A DNA stretch of 64,000 nucleotides from Streptomyces sp. NRRL S-646 (GCF_000720765.1 NZ_JODC01000006.1:248001-312000); one strand, 5' to 3'. Positions 40,786 to 49,952 are shown, counted from the stretch's first letter. Program-made: numbers and translations. Notes: generated from the sequence alone by a model not told the origin.

Positions 40786-41451
40786 CTACAGGTTGCTGAA
40801 GTCCGGACCCGCCGTCCGGGTCCGCTTGATCTCGTAGAAGCCGGGGACCGAGGCCACCGCGAGGGTGCCGTCCCAGAGGCGGGCGGCTTCCTCGCCCTTG
40901 GGGGCCGGGGTGACGACCGGGCCGAAGAAGGCGATCTGCTCGCCGTCGGGGCCGGGTACCGCGATGACGGGGGTGCCGACGTCCTGACCGACCTTGTCGA
41001 TGCCCTCCTTGTGGGAGGCGCGCAGCTCGGCGTCGAACTCGAAGTCCTTCTGGTCGAAGTACTCGATCAGGTCGGCGGGCAGGCCGACGTCCGCGAGGGC
41101 GCCTTCGACAGCCTCGCGCGTCGGGCCCTGGCCCTCGTTGTGGATACGGGTGCCGAGCGCGGTGTACAGCGGGCCGAGGATGTCGGAGCCGTGCTTCTGC
41201 CAGGCAGCGGTGACCACCCGGATCGGCTGCCAGGCCTTGGTCTCCAGCAGCTCGCGGTACTCCTCGGGCAGCTCGTCGATCTTGGGCTCGTTGAGCACCG
41301 CGAGGCTCATGATGTGCCAGCGGACCTCGATGTTCCGGACCTTCTCCACCTCCAGCACCCACCGGGAGGTCATCCAGGCCCAGGGGCACAGCGGGTCGAA
41401 CCAGAAGTCGACGGGCGTCTTCGCGGCGGAGCTGCTCGCGGTCTCGGACAT
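40786..41451 (-). CDS. DsbA-family mycothiol-dependent nitroreductase-like protein (Rv2466c family)
   Basis: 221 residues. A thioredoxin-fold start FWFDPLCPWAWMTSRW places a single active-site Cys at C22 in CPWA, where the mycobacterial protein is described with CPWC. The cis-Pro region is VGTPVIAVPG and the helical insert lies about 60-130. Members reduce nitro compounds or mixed disulfides using mycothiol. With one Cys it would rely on mycothiol for resolution. ATG 41451 follows AGGAGAGCC. Divergent from aminopeptidase N. Confidence 0.82.
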   Translation of the reverse strand: MSETASSSAAKTPVDFWFDPLCPWAWMTSRWVLEVEKVRNIEVRWHIMSLAVLNEPKIDELPEEYRELLETKAWQPIRVVTAAWQKHGSDILGPLYTALGTRIHNEGQGPTREAVEGALADVGLPADLIEYFDQKDFEFDAELRASHKEGIDKVGQDVGTPVIAVPGPDGEQIAFFGPVVTPAPKGEEAARLWDGTLAVASVPGFYEIKRTRTAGPDFSNL

Positions 41452-41588
41452 GGCTCTCCTAGGAAAAGGGTCGTTTCAGCCCGCAACAACAGCCCTGCCC
41501 GTCCCCATTCCCGAGTGCCCGGTGCCAGTGCCCCATGGCAGGATCAGCCCTGTCCACATACCGAACACCAGCCGAGGGAGCGCTGCCC

Positions 41589-44168
41589 GTGCCCGGTGAG
41601 AACCTGACCCGCGACGAGGCCCGGGAGCGGGCCGCCCTGCTGTCCGTCGACGGGTACGACGTGTCCCTCGACCTGCGTACGGCGGTGGGGGAAGGGGACG
41701 GGGACGGTCCGCGCACCTTCCGGTCCGTCACCACGATCCGCTTCCGCAGCAGCGAACCCGGCGCCGCCACCTTCGCCGACCTGATCGCGCCGAGCGTGAC
41801 CTCCGTCTCACTCAACGGGAGGGATCTCGACCCGGGTGAGGTCTTCGACGGCTCCCGGCTCCACCTGGAGGACCTCGCCGCCGAGAACGAGCTGGTCGTC
41901 GACGCGCAGTGCGCCTACTCCCGCACCGGCGAGGGCCTGCACCGCTTCGTCGACCCGGAGGACGGCGAGGTGTACCTGTACACCCAGTACGAGCCGGCCG
42001 ACTCCCGCCGGGTCTTCGCCAACTTCGAGCAGCCGGACCTCAAGGCCCCGTACCGCTTCGAGGTGCGGGCGCCGGAGGGCTGGACGGTCTGGAGCAACGG
42101 GGTCGGCGAGCAGGCGGACGGGGTGTGGAGGTTCGCGGAGACGAAGCCGATCTCCACCTACATCACGTGCGTGGTGGCGGGCCCGTACCACTACGTCACG
42201 GACTCCTACGAGCGGACCTTCGAGGACGGTACGCGGCTTGAGATCCCCCTCGGCGCCCTGTGCCGCAAGGGTCTGGCGCCCTACTTCGACTCGGACGACG
42301 TCTTCCTCGTCACCAAGCAGGGCCTGGACTTCTTCCACGACCACTTCGACTACCCGTACCCCTTCGGGAAGTACGACCAGGCGTTCGTCCCCGAGTACAA
42401 CCTCGGCGCGATGGAGAACCCGGGGCTGGTCACGTTCCGCGAGGAGTTCATTTTCCGCGGCAAGGTCACGCGGGCCTCGTACGAGGGACGGGCCAACGTC
42501 ATCCTGCACGAGATGGCGCACATGTGGTTCGGCGACCTGGTCACCATGGTGTGGTGGGACGACCTGTGGCTGAAGGAGTCCTTCGCGGACTTCATGGGCA
42601 CGTTCGCGAACGTCGGCGCGACCCGTTTCACCGACGCCTGGATCACCTTCGCCAACCGCCGCAAGGCCTGGGCGTACCGAGCCGACCAGCTGCCCTCCAC
42701 CCACCCGATCACCGCGGACATCCGCGACCTGCAGGACGCGAAGCTCAACTTCGACGGCATCACGTACGCCAAGGGTGCGTCCGTGCTGAAGCAGCTGGTG
42801 GCGTACGTCGGGCAGGACGCGTTCCTGGAGGGTGCGCGGCGCTACTTCAAGCGGAACGCGTACGGCAGCACGCGCCTCGGCGATCTGCTGTCGGTGCTGG
42901 AGGAGACCAGCGGACGGGACATGGGCGCCTGGGCGCGGAAGTGGCTGCAGACGGCCGGCGTCAACTCCCTCACCCCGCAGGTGCTGCTGGACGCGGAGGG
43001 GCGGGTCGACGAGCTGGCGGTGCTCCAGGAGGCCGCCGAGTCGTACCCCGAGCTGCGGCCGCACCGGGTGGCGGTCGGCCTGTACCGGCGCACGGCCGAG
43101 GGCGCGCTGGAGCGGTACGCGCGGGTCGAGGCGGACGTCGACGGACCGCGTACGGTCGTGGCGGAGCTGGCGGGTGCCCAGGCGCCGGAGCTGGTCCTCG
43201 TCAACGACGACGACCTCACGTACTGCAAGACCCGCTTCGACGACACCTCGCTGGCCACGCTGCGCGAGCACCTCGGTGCGATCACCGACCCGCTGGCCCG
43301 CGCCCTGTGCTGGTCGGCGCTGTGGAACCTCACCCGGGACGCGCTGCTGCCCGCCGCCGACTTCGTGGACCTGGTGACGCGCTTCGCGCGCCGCGAGTCC
43401 GACATCGGCGTCCTGCAGATGCTGCACGCCTGGGCGAACTCGGCGCTGGTCAACTATGCGGCGCCGGCCTGGCGGCAGACCGGCGAGCGGCTGCTGGCCG
43501 AGGTCGCCCTGCGGGATCTGCGGGCGGCCGAGCCGGGCAGCGAGCAGCAGCTGGCCTGGGCCCGTTTCCTCGCGACGGTGGCGGCCGGCCCGGACGAACT
43601 GGCGCTGCTGCGCGGCCTCTTGGACGGTACGGAGAAGGTCGACGGTCTTGAGGTGGACCAGGAGCTGCGCTGGGCGTTCCTGGAGCCGCTGGCCTCGCAC
43701 GGGGCCGTGGACGAGACGGTGCTGGCTGCCGAGCTGGCCCGCGACGACACGGCGTCCGGCAAGCGCCACCAGGTCCGCTGTCTGGCCGCCCGCCCCTCCG
43801 AGGCGGTGAAGGCGCAGGCCTGGGCGCAGGTGGTGGAGTCGGACGCGCTGTCCAACGCCCTGGTGGAGGCGACGATCGCGGGCTTCGCGCAGCCCTCGCA
43901 GCGGGAGCTGATCGCGCCGTACGCCCCGAAGTACTTCGCGGTGATCGAGCGGGTGTGGCGGGAGCGGTCGATCCAGATCGGCATGGACGTGGTCCGGGGG
44001 CTGTTCCCGTCCTACCCGACGGAGCAGGGCGCTCAGGCGACGCTGGACGCGACGGACGCGTGGCTCGCCGCCCACGAGGACGCGGCGCCGGCGCTGCGCA
44101 GGCTGGTCCTTGAGGCGCGCGACGACCTGGCGCGGGCGCTGCGGGCCCAGGCTTTGGCCAACGGTTGA
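41589..44168 (+). CDS. pepN: Aminopeptidase N, M1 family zinc metallopeptidase (paralogue 1)
   Basis: 859 residues. The exopeptidase motif is GAMENPGLVTFRE, zinc site HEMAHMWFGDLV with the third ligand in LKESFADF 18 residues later, and the transition-state Tyr in the C-terminal half of the catalytic domain. An ERAP1-like helical C-terminal domain (about 530-855) closes the cleft. It removes N-terminal residues from peptides in the cytosol. GTG 41589 (VPGENLTRDEA) is chosen because it matches the start of the second copy at 60253 and GAGGGAG lies 9 nt upstream. Confidence 0.95.
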   Translation: MPGENLTRDEARERAALLSVDGYDVSLDLRTAVGEGDGDGPRTFRSVTTIRFRSSEPGAATFADLIAPSVTSVSLNGRDLDPGEVFDGSRLHLEDLAAENELVVDAQCAYSRTGEGLHRFVDPEDGEVYLYTQYEPADSRRVFANFEQPDLKAPYRFEVRAPEGWTVWSNGVGEQADGVWRFAETKPISTYITCVVAGPYHYVTDSYERTFEDGTRLEIPLGALCRKGLAPYFDSDDVFLVTKQGLDFFHDHFDYPYPFGKYDQAFVPEYNLGAMENPGLVTFREEFIFRGKVTRASYEGRANVILHEMAHMWFGDLVTMVWWDDLWLKESFADFMGTFANVGATRFTDAWITFANRRKAWAYRADQLPSTHPITADIRDLQDAKLNFDGITYAKGASVLKQLVAYVGQDAFLEGARRYFKRNAYGSTRLGDLLSVLEETSGRDMGAWARKWLQTAGVNSLTPQVLLDAEGRVDELAVLQEAAESYPELRPHRVAVGLYRRTAEGALERYARVEADVDGPRTVVAELAGAQAPELVLVNDDDLTYCKTRFDDTSLATLREHLGAITDPLARALCWSALWNLTRDALLPAADFVDLVTRFARRESDIGVLQMLHAWANSALVNYAAPAWRQTGERLLAEVALRDLRAAEPGSEQQLAWARFLATVAAGPDELALLRGLLDGTEKVDGLEVDQELRWAFLEPLASHGAVDETVLAAELARDDTASGKRHQVRCLAARPSEAVKAQAWAQVVESDALSNALVEATIAGFAQPSQRELIAPYAPKYFAVIERVWRERSIQIGMDVVRGLFPSYPTEQGAQATLDATDAWLAAHEDAAPALRRLVLEARDDLARALRAQALANG

Positions 44169-44209
44169 TCCGCCCGTGACCGTTACGGAATCCGGTCAAT
44201 AACACCCGT

Positions 44210-44245
44210 AACCCCTGGTCCGACCCGAACGGACCAGGGGTTTTC
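44210..44245 (+). terminator. 13-bp perfect hairpin after pepN paralogue 1
   Basis: AACCCCTGGTCCG (44210-44222) pairs with CGGACCAGGGGTT (44230-44242) over a 7-nt loop, followed by TT. It starts 42 bp after the pepN stop. Confidence 0.85.
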
Positions 44246-44356
44246 CATGCCCTATCGGCATCCGAACAAGCGTCCTTTAGTGCCACCTTGTCCGTTTTTG
44301 TCGACGAGCGTGTAACAGCGGTTAGAGGACGGTTCCAGCGCGGAAAACCCCCCGGC

Positions 44357-45403
44357 ATGAACCACAACACCCCGCTCCCCCCGGCCTCCCCCCGCCCCCT
44401 CCGTCACCTCGCCGAGGTGCACCGCCGCGTTCTGACGACGGCTCAGCTCCGGGCGCACGGCGTCTCGTCCGCGGAGATGACCGAGCAGTGCCGCACCGGC
44501 GGCCCCTGGCAGCAGTTCCTCCCGGGCGTCTTCCTGCTCCACCCGGGCCCGCCGACCAGCGAGGAGCGGCTGCACGCGGTGCTGATGTACGCGGCGCGCG
44601 AGTCGACACCCGGAGTACCGTCGCAGCCGGGCGCGGAGGAACCCCACCGACCGGTCTACGCAGAGGCGATGATCACGGGCCTGGCCGCCCTGACCCTGCA
44701 CGGCTTCACCTCCGCACCGCCGCTGCTGTCCCTGGAGAAGATCGACGTCCTGGTCCCCCGGCTGCGGCGGCTCCGCTCGGCGGGCTGCGCACGGGTCGTC
44801 CGCACGCACGCACTGCCGACTCCCCAGCAGGTGACGGGAGTTCCGATCGCGCCGGTGCCGCGCGCCCTGGCCGACGCGGTCTCGGAACTGGCGGACGCGG
44901 GCGCGGTCCGCCGGCTGCTGACGGAGGCGGTACGCGCCGGCCACTGCGAACCGGCGTCGGTGGTACGGGCGTTGAACCAGGCGAAGCTGCTCAGCCGCCC
45001 GCACGTGGTGGACGCGGTGGACTCCCTGCTGGCCGAGGGCCGCGCCATCGCGGAGGACCGCCTGTACCGGATGGTCCACGACTACGGCCTGCCCGACCCG
45101 GTCTGGAACGTGGACCTCCGTCTGCCGGGCGGCCCCCACCTCGGCGGCCTCGACGCGTACTGGCCGGAGCAGGCGGTGGCCGTGGAGCTGGACACCCGGG
45201 CCCCGCGGCAGGACGAGGACGCGCTGTGGTCCGAATACGCCCGCAAGCGGGAGCACTTGGAGCGGCTCGGGATCACGGTCGTGCACATCACCCCGAAGAA
45301 GCTCCGCGACTCGATGGAACAACAGGCGGCGGTCGTCCGCACGGCGCTGATGGCGTCCGGGGACCGGGAGCCCGCCGCGTATGTCGTGGTGCTGCCCCGG
45401 TAG
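44357..45403 (+). CDS. AbiEi-antitoxin-like / DUF559 endonuclease-fold protein
   Basis: 348 residues. The N-terminus (about 15-60, HRRVLTTAQLRAHGVSSAEM) is an AbiEi-type winged helix. A middle region GLAALTLHGFTSAPPLLS and LPTPQQVTGVPIAPVPRALA resembles AbiEi repressors. The C-terminus (about 260-330, GGLDAYWPEQAVAVELDTRA, EYARKREHLERLGITVVHIT) is a DUF559/Vsr-like restriction-endonuclease fold with a conserved acidic residue and ELD. Such fusions are common in actinobacteria and lack a neighbouring AbiEii toxin, as here. Function unproven. ATG 44357 is preferred over an upstream in-frame start lacking homology; TTGTCG near 44300 and TAGAGG may form its promoter. Confidence 0.7.
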   Translation: MNHNTPLPPASPRPLRHLAEVHRRVLTTAQLRAHGVSSAEMTEQCRTGGPWQQFLPGVFLLHPGPPTSEERLHAVLMYAARESTPGVPSQPGAEEPHRPVYAEAMITGLAALTLHGFTSAPPLLSLEKIDVLVPRLRRLRSAGCARVVRTHALPTPQQVTGVPIAPVPRALADAVSELADAGAVRRLLTEAVRAGHCEPASVVRALNQAKLLSRPHVVDAVDSLLAEGRAIAEDRLYRMVHDYGLPDPVWNVDLRLPGGPHLGGLDAYWPEQAVAVELDTRAPRQDEDALWSEYARKREHLERLGITVVHITPKKLRDSMEQQAAVVRTALMASGDREPAAYVVVLPR

Positions 45404-45432
45404 TGACGGACCGGGGCGGGACCAGGAGGGGA

Positions 45433-45467
45433 GAGGAGGGGCCACCGAGTGCCGGTGGCCCCTCCTC
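45433..45467. terminator. 15-bp hairpin
   Basis: GAGGAGGGGCCACCG (45433-45447) pairs exactly with CGGTGGCCCCTCCTC (45453-45467) around a 5-nt loop. It lies 29 bp after the AbiEi/DUF559-like gene. Confidence 0.8.
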
Positions 45468-45540
45468 GTGCACCGTCAGGAGGCCGGCGACCTCATCGGC
45501 TCCGGCTCGGGTACGAGGTCGTACGGGTAGTCGTTTTTCT

Positions 45541-45716
45541 CGCCCCCGCCGCCCCTTCCCGTCCCGGGGCCGGCCCCCGGACCCCCGCTCCTCAAACGCC
45601 GGAGGGGCTGAGTTTTTCAGCCCGTCCGGCGTTTGAGGACGAGGCCGTTCAGGCCGAAAGCGGGGGTCTGGGGGCGGCAGCCCCCAGGGTCGGGACGGGA
45701 AGGGGCGGCGGGGGCG
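45541..45716. repeat. Giant palindromic copy of the modular intergenic repeat, copy 3
   Basis: Outer arms 45541-45566 and 45691-45716 are perfect 26-bp inverted repeats starting CGCCCCCGCCGCCCCTTCCC. Inner arms TCCTCAAACGCCGGA (45589-45603) and TCCGGCGTTTGAGGA (45625-45639) plus GGGCTGA/TCAGCCC close on a GTTTT loop. This is two half-copies of the repeat facing each other, between converging genes, and could form a 176-nt hairpin. Confidence 0.8.
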
Positions 45717-45743
45717 GGGAAGCTTCCGCTCGAGTCGGAGGCC

Positions 45744-46952
45744 CTACCGCGGCTCCGGGAGGGCCGGGCTCGTGGCGGTGCCTGCGGCCACCCAGTCGAG
45801 GAGGGTGGCGTACGACGCGATCATGCGGGTGCGGCTGAAGCGTTCGCGGCTGGCCGCAAGAGCTGGTGCGAGGTCGGCCCGGGCGGCTGCCGCCTCCCCC
45901 CACGCCGCCGCGATGGCTTGCGCGTCCGGCGGCGTGACGAAGCCGTGGCCCGCCACGATCGCCGCACTGTCGCCGACGTCCGTGGCAACCGGCACCGCCC
46001 CGCACATCATGCCCTCGACCAGGCACAGCGGGGCCGCCTCACCCCAGGAGGAGGTCAGCGCGACGACATCGGCACCGGCGTACACCGACTCCATGTCGTG
46101 CCGGACGCCGAGCAGGTGGACGCGGTCCCTCAAGGTCCGCTGCGGCCCGAAAGCGGCCTCGATGTCCGCCTCCAGCCCCGGGTTCGACCGTGTCATGCCC
46201 GCGCCGCACATCAGCACATGCCCCTCTGGTTCCCGGCCCAGCCACTCCCGCGCCGCCCGCAGGAACAGCGGGACGTTCTTCATCGCGTCGTAGCGGGCCG
46301 CGAAGACGACCACCGGTGCCATGGCAGGGATGTCGAGGGAGGTGCGCACCGCCAGGCGGCGGGCCGCGTCGGGGCGGAAGCGGAGCAGGTCCACGCCGTT
46401 CGGGATGACGTGCAGCAGCTCGGCCGGGATCCCGGCGGCCTCGTACGCGGCCCGTGTCGACTCCGCGCAGCACACGCACGCCACCACCCTGCCGTCGGCG
46501 ATGGCGGCCTTCAGCTCGTCGAGGGCCGGCCCCTGGTTCTCCGGGTCGGAGCGGTGCAGGCAGACCACGACGGGGCGGCGCGGCAGGCCCGCCTGGTTCA
46601 GGAGGCGCAGGGGCTGTTCCTTCAGGGAGAGGATCACATCCGCGTCCGCCGTCGCCCGCGCCGTGTCGGCCAGCTCCGGTCCTGTGAAGGTGGCCGGATC
46701 ACCGCTTGCGGGGAAGACCCGGCCCAGGGAGGTGACACCCACCCCGGCCGCGGTCAGCGACCGGTAGCAGGCGTCGTCCTCCATGCGCTGCCGGGTGGCC
46801 TCGCGGTGCACCTCGCCATGGAGGCTCAGCACGCGATGCTGCTGGTCACCCTCCTGAAGTCCGAGTACGACGTCACTGTGAACGATCCGGGCACCGCCGG
46901 AGAAGAAACCCTCGTAGACCGAGAGCACGTGCAGTCCGCGCCTTGTGCGCAT
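45744..46952 (-). CDS. GT4-family glycosyltransferase
   Basis: 402 residues, GT-B fold. The N-terminal domain has VLSVYEGFFSGGARIVHSDV. The C-terminal domain starts near VIPNGVDLLRFRPD (the usual GT4 hinge) with VVFAARYDAMKNVPLFLRAA. The donor site E-x7-E is seen around SSWGEAAPLCLVEGMMCGA, followed by PVATDVGDSAAIV. It transfers a sugar from an activated donor to an unknown envelope or secreted acceptor. ATG 46952 is chosen; a TTG 7 codons upstream is an alternative. No other polysaccharide gene is adjacent. Confidence 0.87.
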   Translation of the reverse strand: MRTRRGLHVLSVYEGFFSGGARIVHSDVVLGLQEGDQQHRVLSLHGEVHREATRQRMEDDACYRSLTAAGVGVTSLGRVFPASGDPATFTGPELADTARATADADVILSLKEQPLRLLNQAGLPRRPVVVCLHRSDPENQGPALDELKAAIADGRVVACVCCAESTRAAYEAAGIPAELLHVIPNGVDLLRFRPDAARRLAVRTSLDIPAMAPVVVFAARYDAMKNVPLFLRAAREWLGREPEGHVLMCGAGMTRSNPGLEADIEAAFGPQRTLRDRVHLLGVRHDMESVYAGADVVALTSSWGEAAPLCLVEGMMCGAVPVATDVGDSAAIVAGHGFVTPPDAQAIAAAWGEAAAARADLAPALAASRERFSRTRMIASYATLLDWVAAGTATSPALPEPR

Positions 46953-47252
46953 ACGACCACCCGCCTTGCACAAATCGAGCCATCCCCGTGGAGTGCGGGT
47001 TAGCCGATATGAGGCGGCATGGACGTTTCGTACGGATGAACCCGGCGTCTCGAATCCGAGTCCGCTGGATTACCGGACGGTCTGCCTCATCCGGTACGAC
47101 GGGCGCGTCCGGCATCGCCGAGAAGACCCCCGCCTTGACCTGCCAGTCCTCGAACACCGCACGGAACAACTGGTGCACCACAGCCTCCTTGGTCTGTTTC
47201 TCACTGCCCTTCGACGGTAGGGAGAAATGGCTCGCTGCTACCGTCCAATGGC
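46953..47252. other. 300-bp divergent region with a possible vestigial gene start
   Basis: Between the glycosyltransferase and the MocR gene. On the minus strand an AAGGAGG (47190-47184) precedes GTG 47178 and the reading VHQLFRAVFEDWQVKAG, which resembles the N-terminus of cytosolic serine O-acetyltransferases. The similarity then ceases, and the frame runs into the glycosyltransferase gene. I treat it as a possible relic, not a gene. On the plus strand TACCGT (47239-47244) could be a -10 giving a leaderless MocR transcript. Confidence 0.35.
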
Positions 47253-48692
47253 ATGCCGGAATCACAGACCAATCCGCGGATGTCGCAGACCAACCTGGCG
47301 GGCGATCTCCTGCTCCATCTGGGGCAGGCCGCCGACGGACCGCTGCACGAACGGGTGAAGCGCGCGCTGCGTTCGGCGATCAGGGACGGCCGTATCGAGG
47401 TGGGCACCGCCCTGCCGCCGAGCCGCCGGCTCGCCGCCGACCTCGGCTGTTCGCGCTGGGCGGTGACCGAGGCGTTCGGCCAGCTCGTCGCAGAGGGATA
47501 TCTGGAAGCCCGGACCGGTTCCGCCACCCGGGTGCGCTGGTCGGGCAGTTCCGACGCCGACGCCGCCCGGCGCGCGCCGCAGCACGCTCCGGTGGCCCGC
47601 TACGACCTGGCCCCGGGCCTGCCGGACCTGCGGGCGTTTCCGCGGCGCCGGTGGGCCGACGCGGTCCGCGCACAGGTGACGACCGTGGCGTTCACGGAGC
47701 TCGGCTACCCGCCGCCCGGCGGCCACCTCCGGCTCAGACGGCTGCTCGCCGAGTACCTGGGCCGCTCCCGCGGCGTCTCCGCGGCCCCGCAGGACGTGAC
47801 GGTGTGCACGAGCGTGACCGACGGAGTGCGCCGCTTCTGCCAGGCCCTGCGCGCCCGCGGCATCACCGCCGTCGGCTGCGAGGAGCCGGGCTGGACCCGG
47901 CTGCGCGAGGTGATCCGCGCCGCGGGCCTGGACGTGGTGCCGATACGCGCGGACGGGGGCGGCCTGCGCACGGACGAGCTCGCCGGATACACCGGTCTGA
48001 GGGCCGTGCTGGCGTCTCCGGCGCACCAGTTCCCGCTGGGTACCGTGCTCGCCCCCGAGCGGCGCGCGGCCCTGCTGCACTGGGCCCGCGAGGTGGACGG
48101 CGTCGTACTGGAGGACGACTACGACGCCGAGTTCCGCTACGACCGCCGGCCGGTCGCGAGCCTGCAGGGCATGGACCCGTCCCGGGTCGTCCTGTTCAAG
48201 TCGCTCAGCAAGATCCTCTCCCCCGCTCTCGGCATCGGATGGATCGTGGCGCCCGCCCGCTGGACCGAGCACCTGCACAGGACCGACCAGACGGCGACCC
48301 AGCCCCCGCCCCTCGACCAGCTGGCCTTCGCCGACCTGCTGGAATCAGGCGCCTACGACCGTCATCTGCGGGCCTGCCGCAAGCGCTACCGCGACCGCCG
48401 CGACACCCTCGTCCGGGCCCTCGCCGACCAGCTGCCCGACTCCCCGGTCTCCGGCATCGCGGCCGGCCTCCATCTCCTCCTGCGGCTGCCCGCCGACGTG
48501 GACCCGCCGGCAGTGGTCAGGGCGGCGGCCGCCCGATCGCTGCGCGTGGCCGACCTCGCCGCCTATCACGCCACCGAGGACCACGCCGACCACGGCCTGG
48601 TCCTCGGGTACGGCAATCTCGCGGACGGCGCGGTGGAGGCGGCGGTGGCCCAGCTGCGCGCCGCGATCGAGGAGGGCCGTCAGCGGTCCTGA
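47253..48692 (+). CDS. MocR/PdxR-family regulator (GntR wHTH fused to aminotransferase domain)
   Basis: 479 residues. The GntR-type winged helix occupies about 28-95 (RSAIRDGRIEVGTALPPSRR, LGCSRWAVTEAFGQLVAEGY). The fold-type-I aminotransferase domain (about 115-475) has LGYPPPGGHLRLRRLLAEYL, Asp and Tyr in LEDDYDAEFRYDR, and the PLP lysine K320 in FKSLSKILSPALGIGW. MocR proteins sense PLP or an amine and regulate vitamin B6, GABA or other amine genes. Two ATG starts (47253, 47280) are possible; neither has a Shine-Dalgarno, suggesting a leaderless message. The 3' end overlaps the converging beta-lactamase-like gene by 13 bp. Confidence 0.9.
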   Translation: MPESQTNPRMSQTNLAGDLLLHLGQAADGPLHERVKRALRSAIRDGRIEVGTALPPSRRLAADLGCSRWAVTEAFGQLVAEGYLEARTGSATRVRWSGSSDADAARRAPQHAPVARYDLAPGLPDLRAFPRRRWADAVRAQVTTVAFTELGYPPPGGHLRLRRLLAEYLGRSRGVSAAPQDVTVCTSVTDGVRRFCQALRARGITAVGCEEPGWTRLREVIRAAGLDVVPIRADGGGLRTDELAGYTGLRAVLASPAHQFPLGTVLAPERRAALLHWAREVDGVVLEDDYDAEFRYDRRPVASLQGMDPSRVVLFKSLSKILSPALGIGWIVAPARWTEHLHRTDQTATQPPPLDQLAFADLLESGAYDRHLRACRKRYRDRRDTLVRALADQLPDSPVSGIAAGLHLLLRLPADVDPPAVVRAAAARSLRVADLAAYHATEDHADHGLVLGYGNLADGAVEAAVAQLRAAIEEGRQRS

Positions 48693-49849
48693 CCGCCGCA
48701 GAACTCCGCCTCGACCACGTCCTTGCTGTTGTCCGCCCAGTCCCCGTTGAAGTTGTACGCGAGGGAGTGCCGGCCGTCCGCGGTGGTCAGTGCCAGGGAG
48801 AGCGAGCCGTGGATGCCGCCGTCGTGGCCCCACACGTGCACTTCACGGCCGTTGCAGGAAAGAGGGACATCGGCGATGCCCAGGCCGTAGCCGCCCTTCG
48901 TCCCGGCGCTCTGCCGCACCGTGGTCTTCATCTCCTTCAGCTGGTGCGGAGGCAGGAGCCGGCCGGTGAGCAGGGCCGAGTAGAAGCGGATCAGGTCGGC
49001 CGAGTCCGAGATCATCTCGCCTGAGCCGTAGGCGATGGCGGGGTTGAGCGTGGTGACGTCGTACGTCGGGCCCGTCGTCGACTCCGCGAGCTTGGAGTAG
49101 GCGCGGCTGCTGGGCTGCGGGACGGTGACCCGGGTGCCGGGGACCGAGGTGCCGGTCAGATGGAGCGGCCCGATGATGCGGTCGCGGATCTCCTCGCCGT
49201 ACGGACGGCCCGTGGCCTTCTCGATCACCATCGCGGCCAGCAGGTAGTTGGTGTTGGAGTACTTCCAGGAGGTGCCCGGTGCGAAGTCCGGCTTGTGGGA
49301 CATCGCGATCGCCAGCAGGTCCGCCGGGGACTTGCGGTCGTAACGGTGCTTGAAGAAGCCGTCCTTGAGGAAGTACGTGCGGCCGAACTCGTCGTCCGCG
49401 GTGTAGTTGAAGATGCCGCTTGTGTGATTGAGGAGCCGGCGGAGCGTGATGGCGCGTCCGTCGTGCCCGTGACCGCGGACGGCTCCGGGCAGCCACTTCT
49501 CCACGGTGTCGTCCAGCGACAGCCGCCCCTCCGCCTCCAGTTGGAGCAGCACGGTGGACACGAAGGTCTTGGTGATGCTGCCCACGCGGTAGCGGTCATC
49601 GGCCGAACGCGGCTTGCCCGTCCTGAGGTTCCCCACGCCCGCGGTCGTCGACCAGGTGCCGTGCGCGTCCTTCGCGGTGAGCGTCACTCCGGGCACACCG
49701 AGCTTCACCGCGGCCTCGACGGCCCGCTGGGTCGCCCCGTGGCCTTCGGCCCCTCTGGCGGACGCGGTGGCGAGCGCGGGTGCGGCCAGGGCCGCGGACA
49801 GTGCGACAGCCGTCGCCGCGACCAGAGTCGTACGTATGCCTGCGTTCAT
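48680..49849 (-). CDS. Secreted serine beta-lactamase/D-Ala-D-Ala carboxypeptidase-like protein (class C fold)
   Basis: 389 residues with a Sec signal peptide (about 1-32, ALAAPALATASA). SxxK is S91-x2-K94 in VGSITKTFV, YxN is Y197-S-N199 in SWKYSNTNY, and the third motif HxG is in VWGHDGG. It is expected to act on peptidoglycan stem peptides or a beta-lactam or ester outside the cell. ATG 49849 has GGGGGAGA 6 nt upstream. The C-terminus retains a single Cys (EFCGG). A true beta-lactamase is less likely than a peptidase or esterase. Confidence 0.88.
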   Translation of the reverse strand: MNAGIRTTLVAATAVALSAALAAPALATASARGAEGHGATQRAVEAAVKLGVPGVTLTAKDAHGTWSTTAGVGNLRTGKPRSADDRYRVGSITKTFVSTVLLQLEAEGRLSLDDTVEKWLPGAVRGHGHDGRAITLRRLLNHTSGIFNYTADDEFGRTYFLKDGFFKHRYDRKSPADLLAIAMSHKPDFAPGTSWKYSNTNYLLAAMVIEKATGRPYGEEIRDRIIGPLHLTGTSVPGTRVTVPQPSSRAYSKLAESTTGPTYDVTTLNPAIAYGSGEMISDSADLIRFYSALLTGRLLPPHQLKEMKTTVRQSAGTKGGYGLGIADVPLSCNGREVHVWGHDGGIHGSLSLALTTADGRHSLAYNFNGDWADNSKDVVEAEFCGGQDR

Positions 49850-49952
49850 GTCGGTCTCCCCCATCTGGCTCGGTGCTGAACCGAGTCGGTCGAGGGAGCA
49901 GACCCGGCCCGCAGTGCGAAGGTTGATGCACCGCGAGCCGGTTGAGCAGCTT

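Larger units (their letters stand above)
45404..45743. other. 340-bp intergenic region built of nested hairpins between convergent genes
   Basis: Holds a terminator hairpin (45433-45467) and the large palindromic repeat (45541-45716), with about 70 bp of unremarkable sequence between. No gene is supported here; apparent reading frames are by-products of the GC-rich repeat. Confidence 0.7.

Noticed and set aside
45404..45743. CRISPR-like or tandem repeat array
   Set aside because: The repeats are inverted hairpin arms of one dispersed element, not regularly spaced direct repeats.
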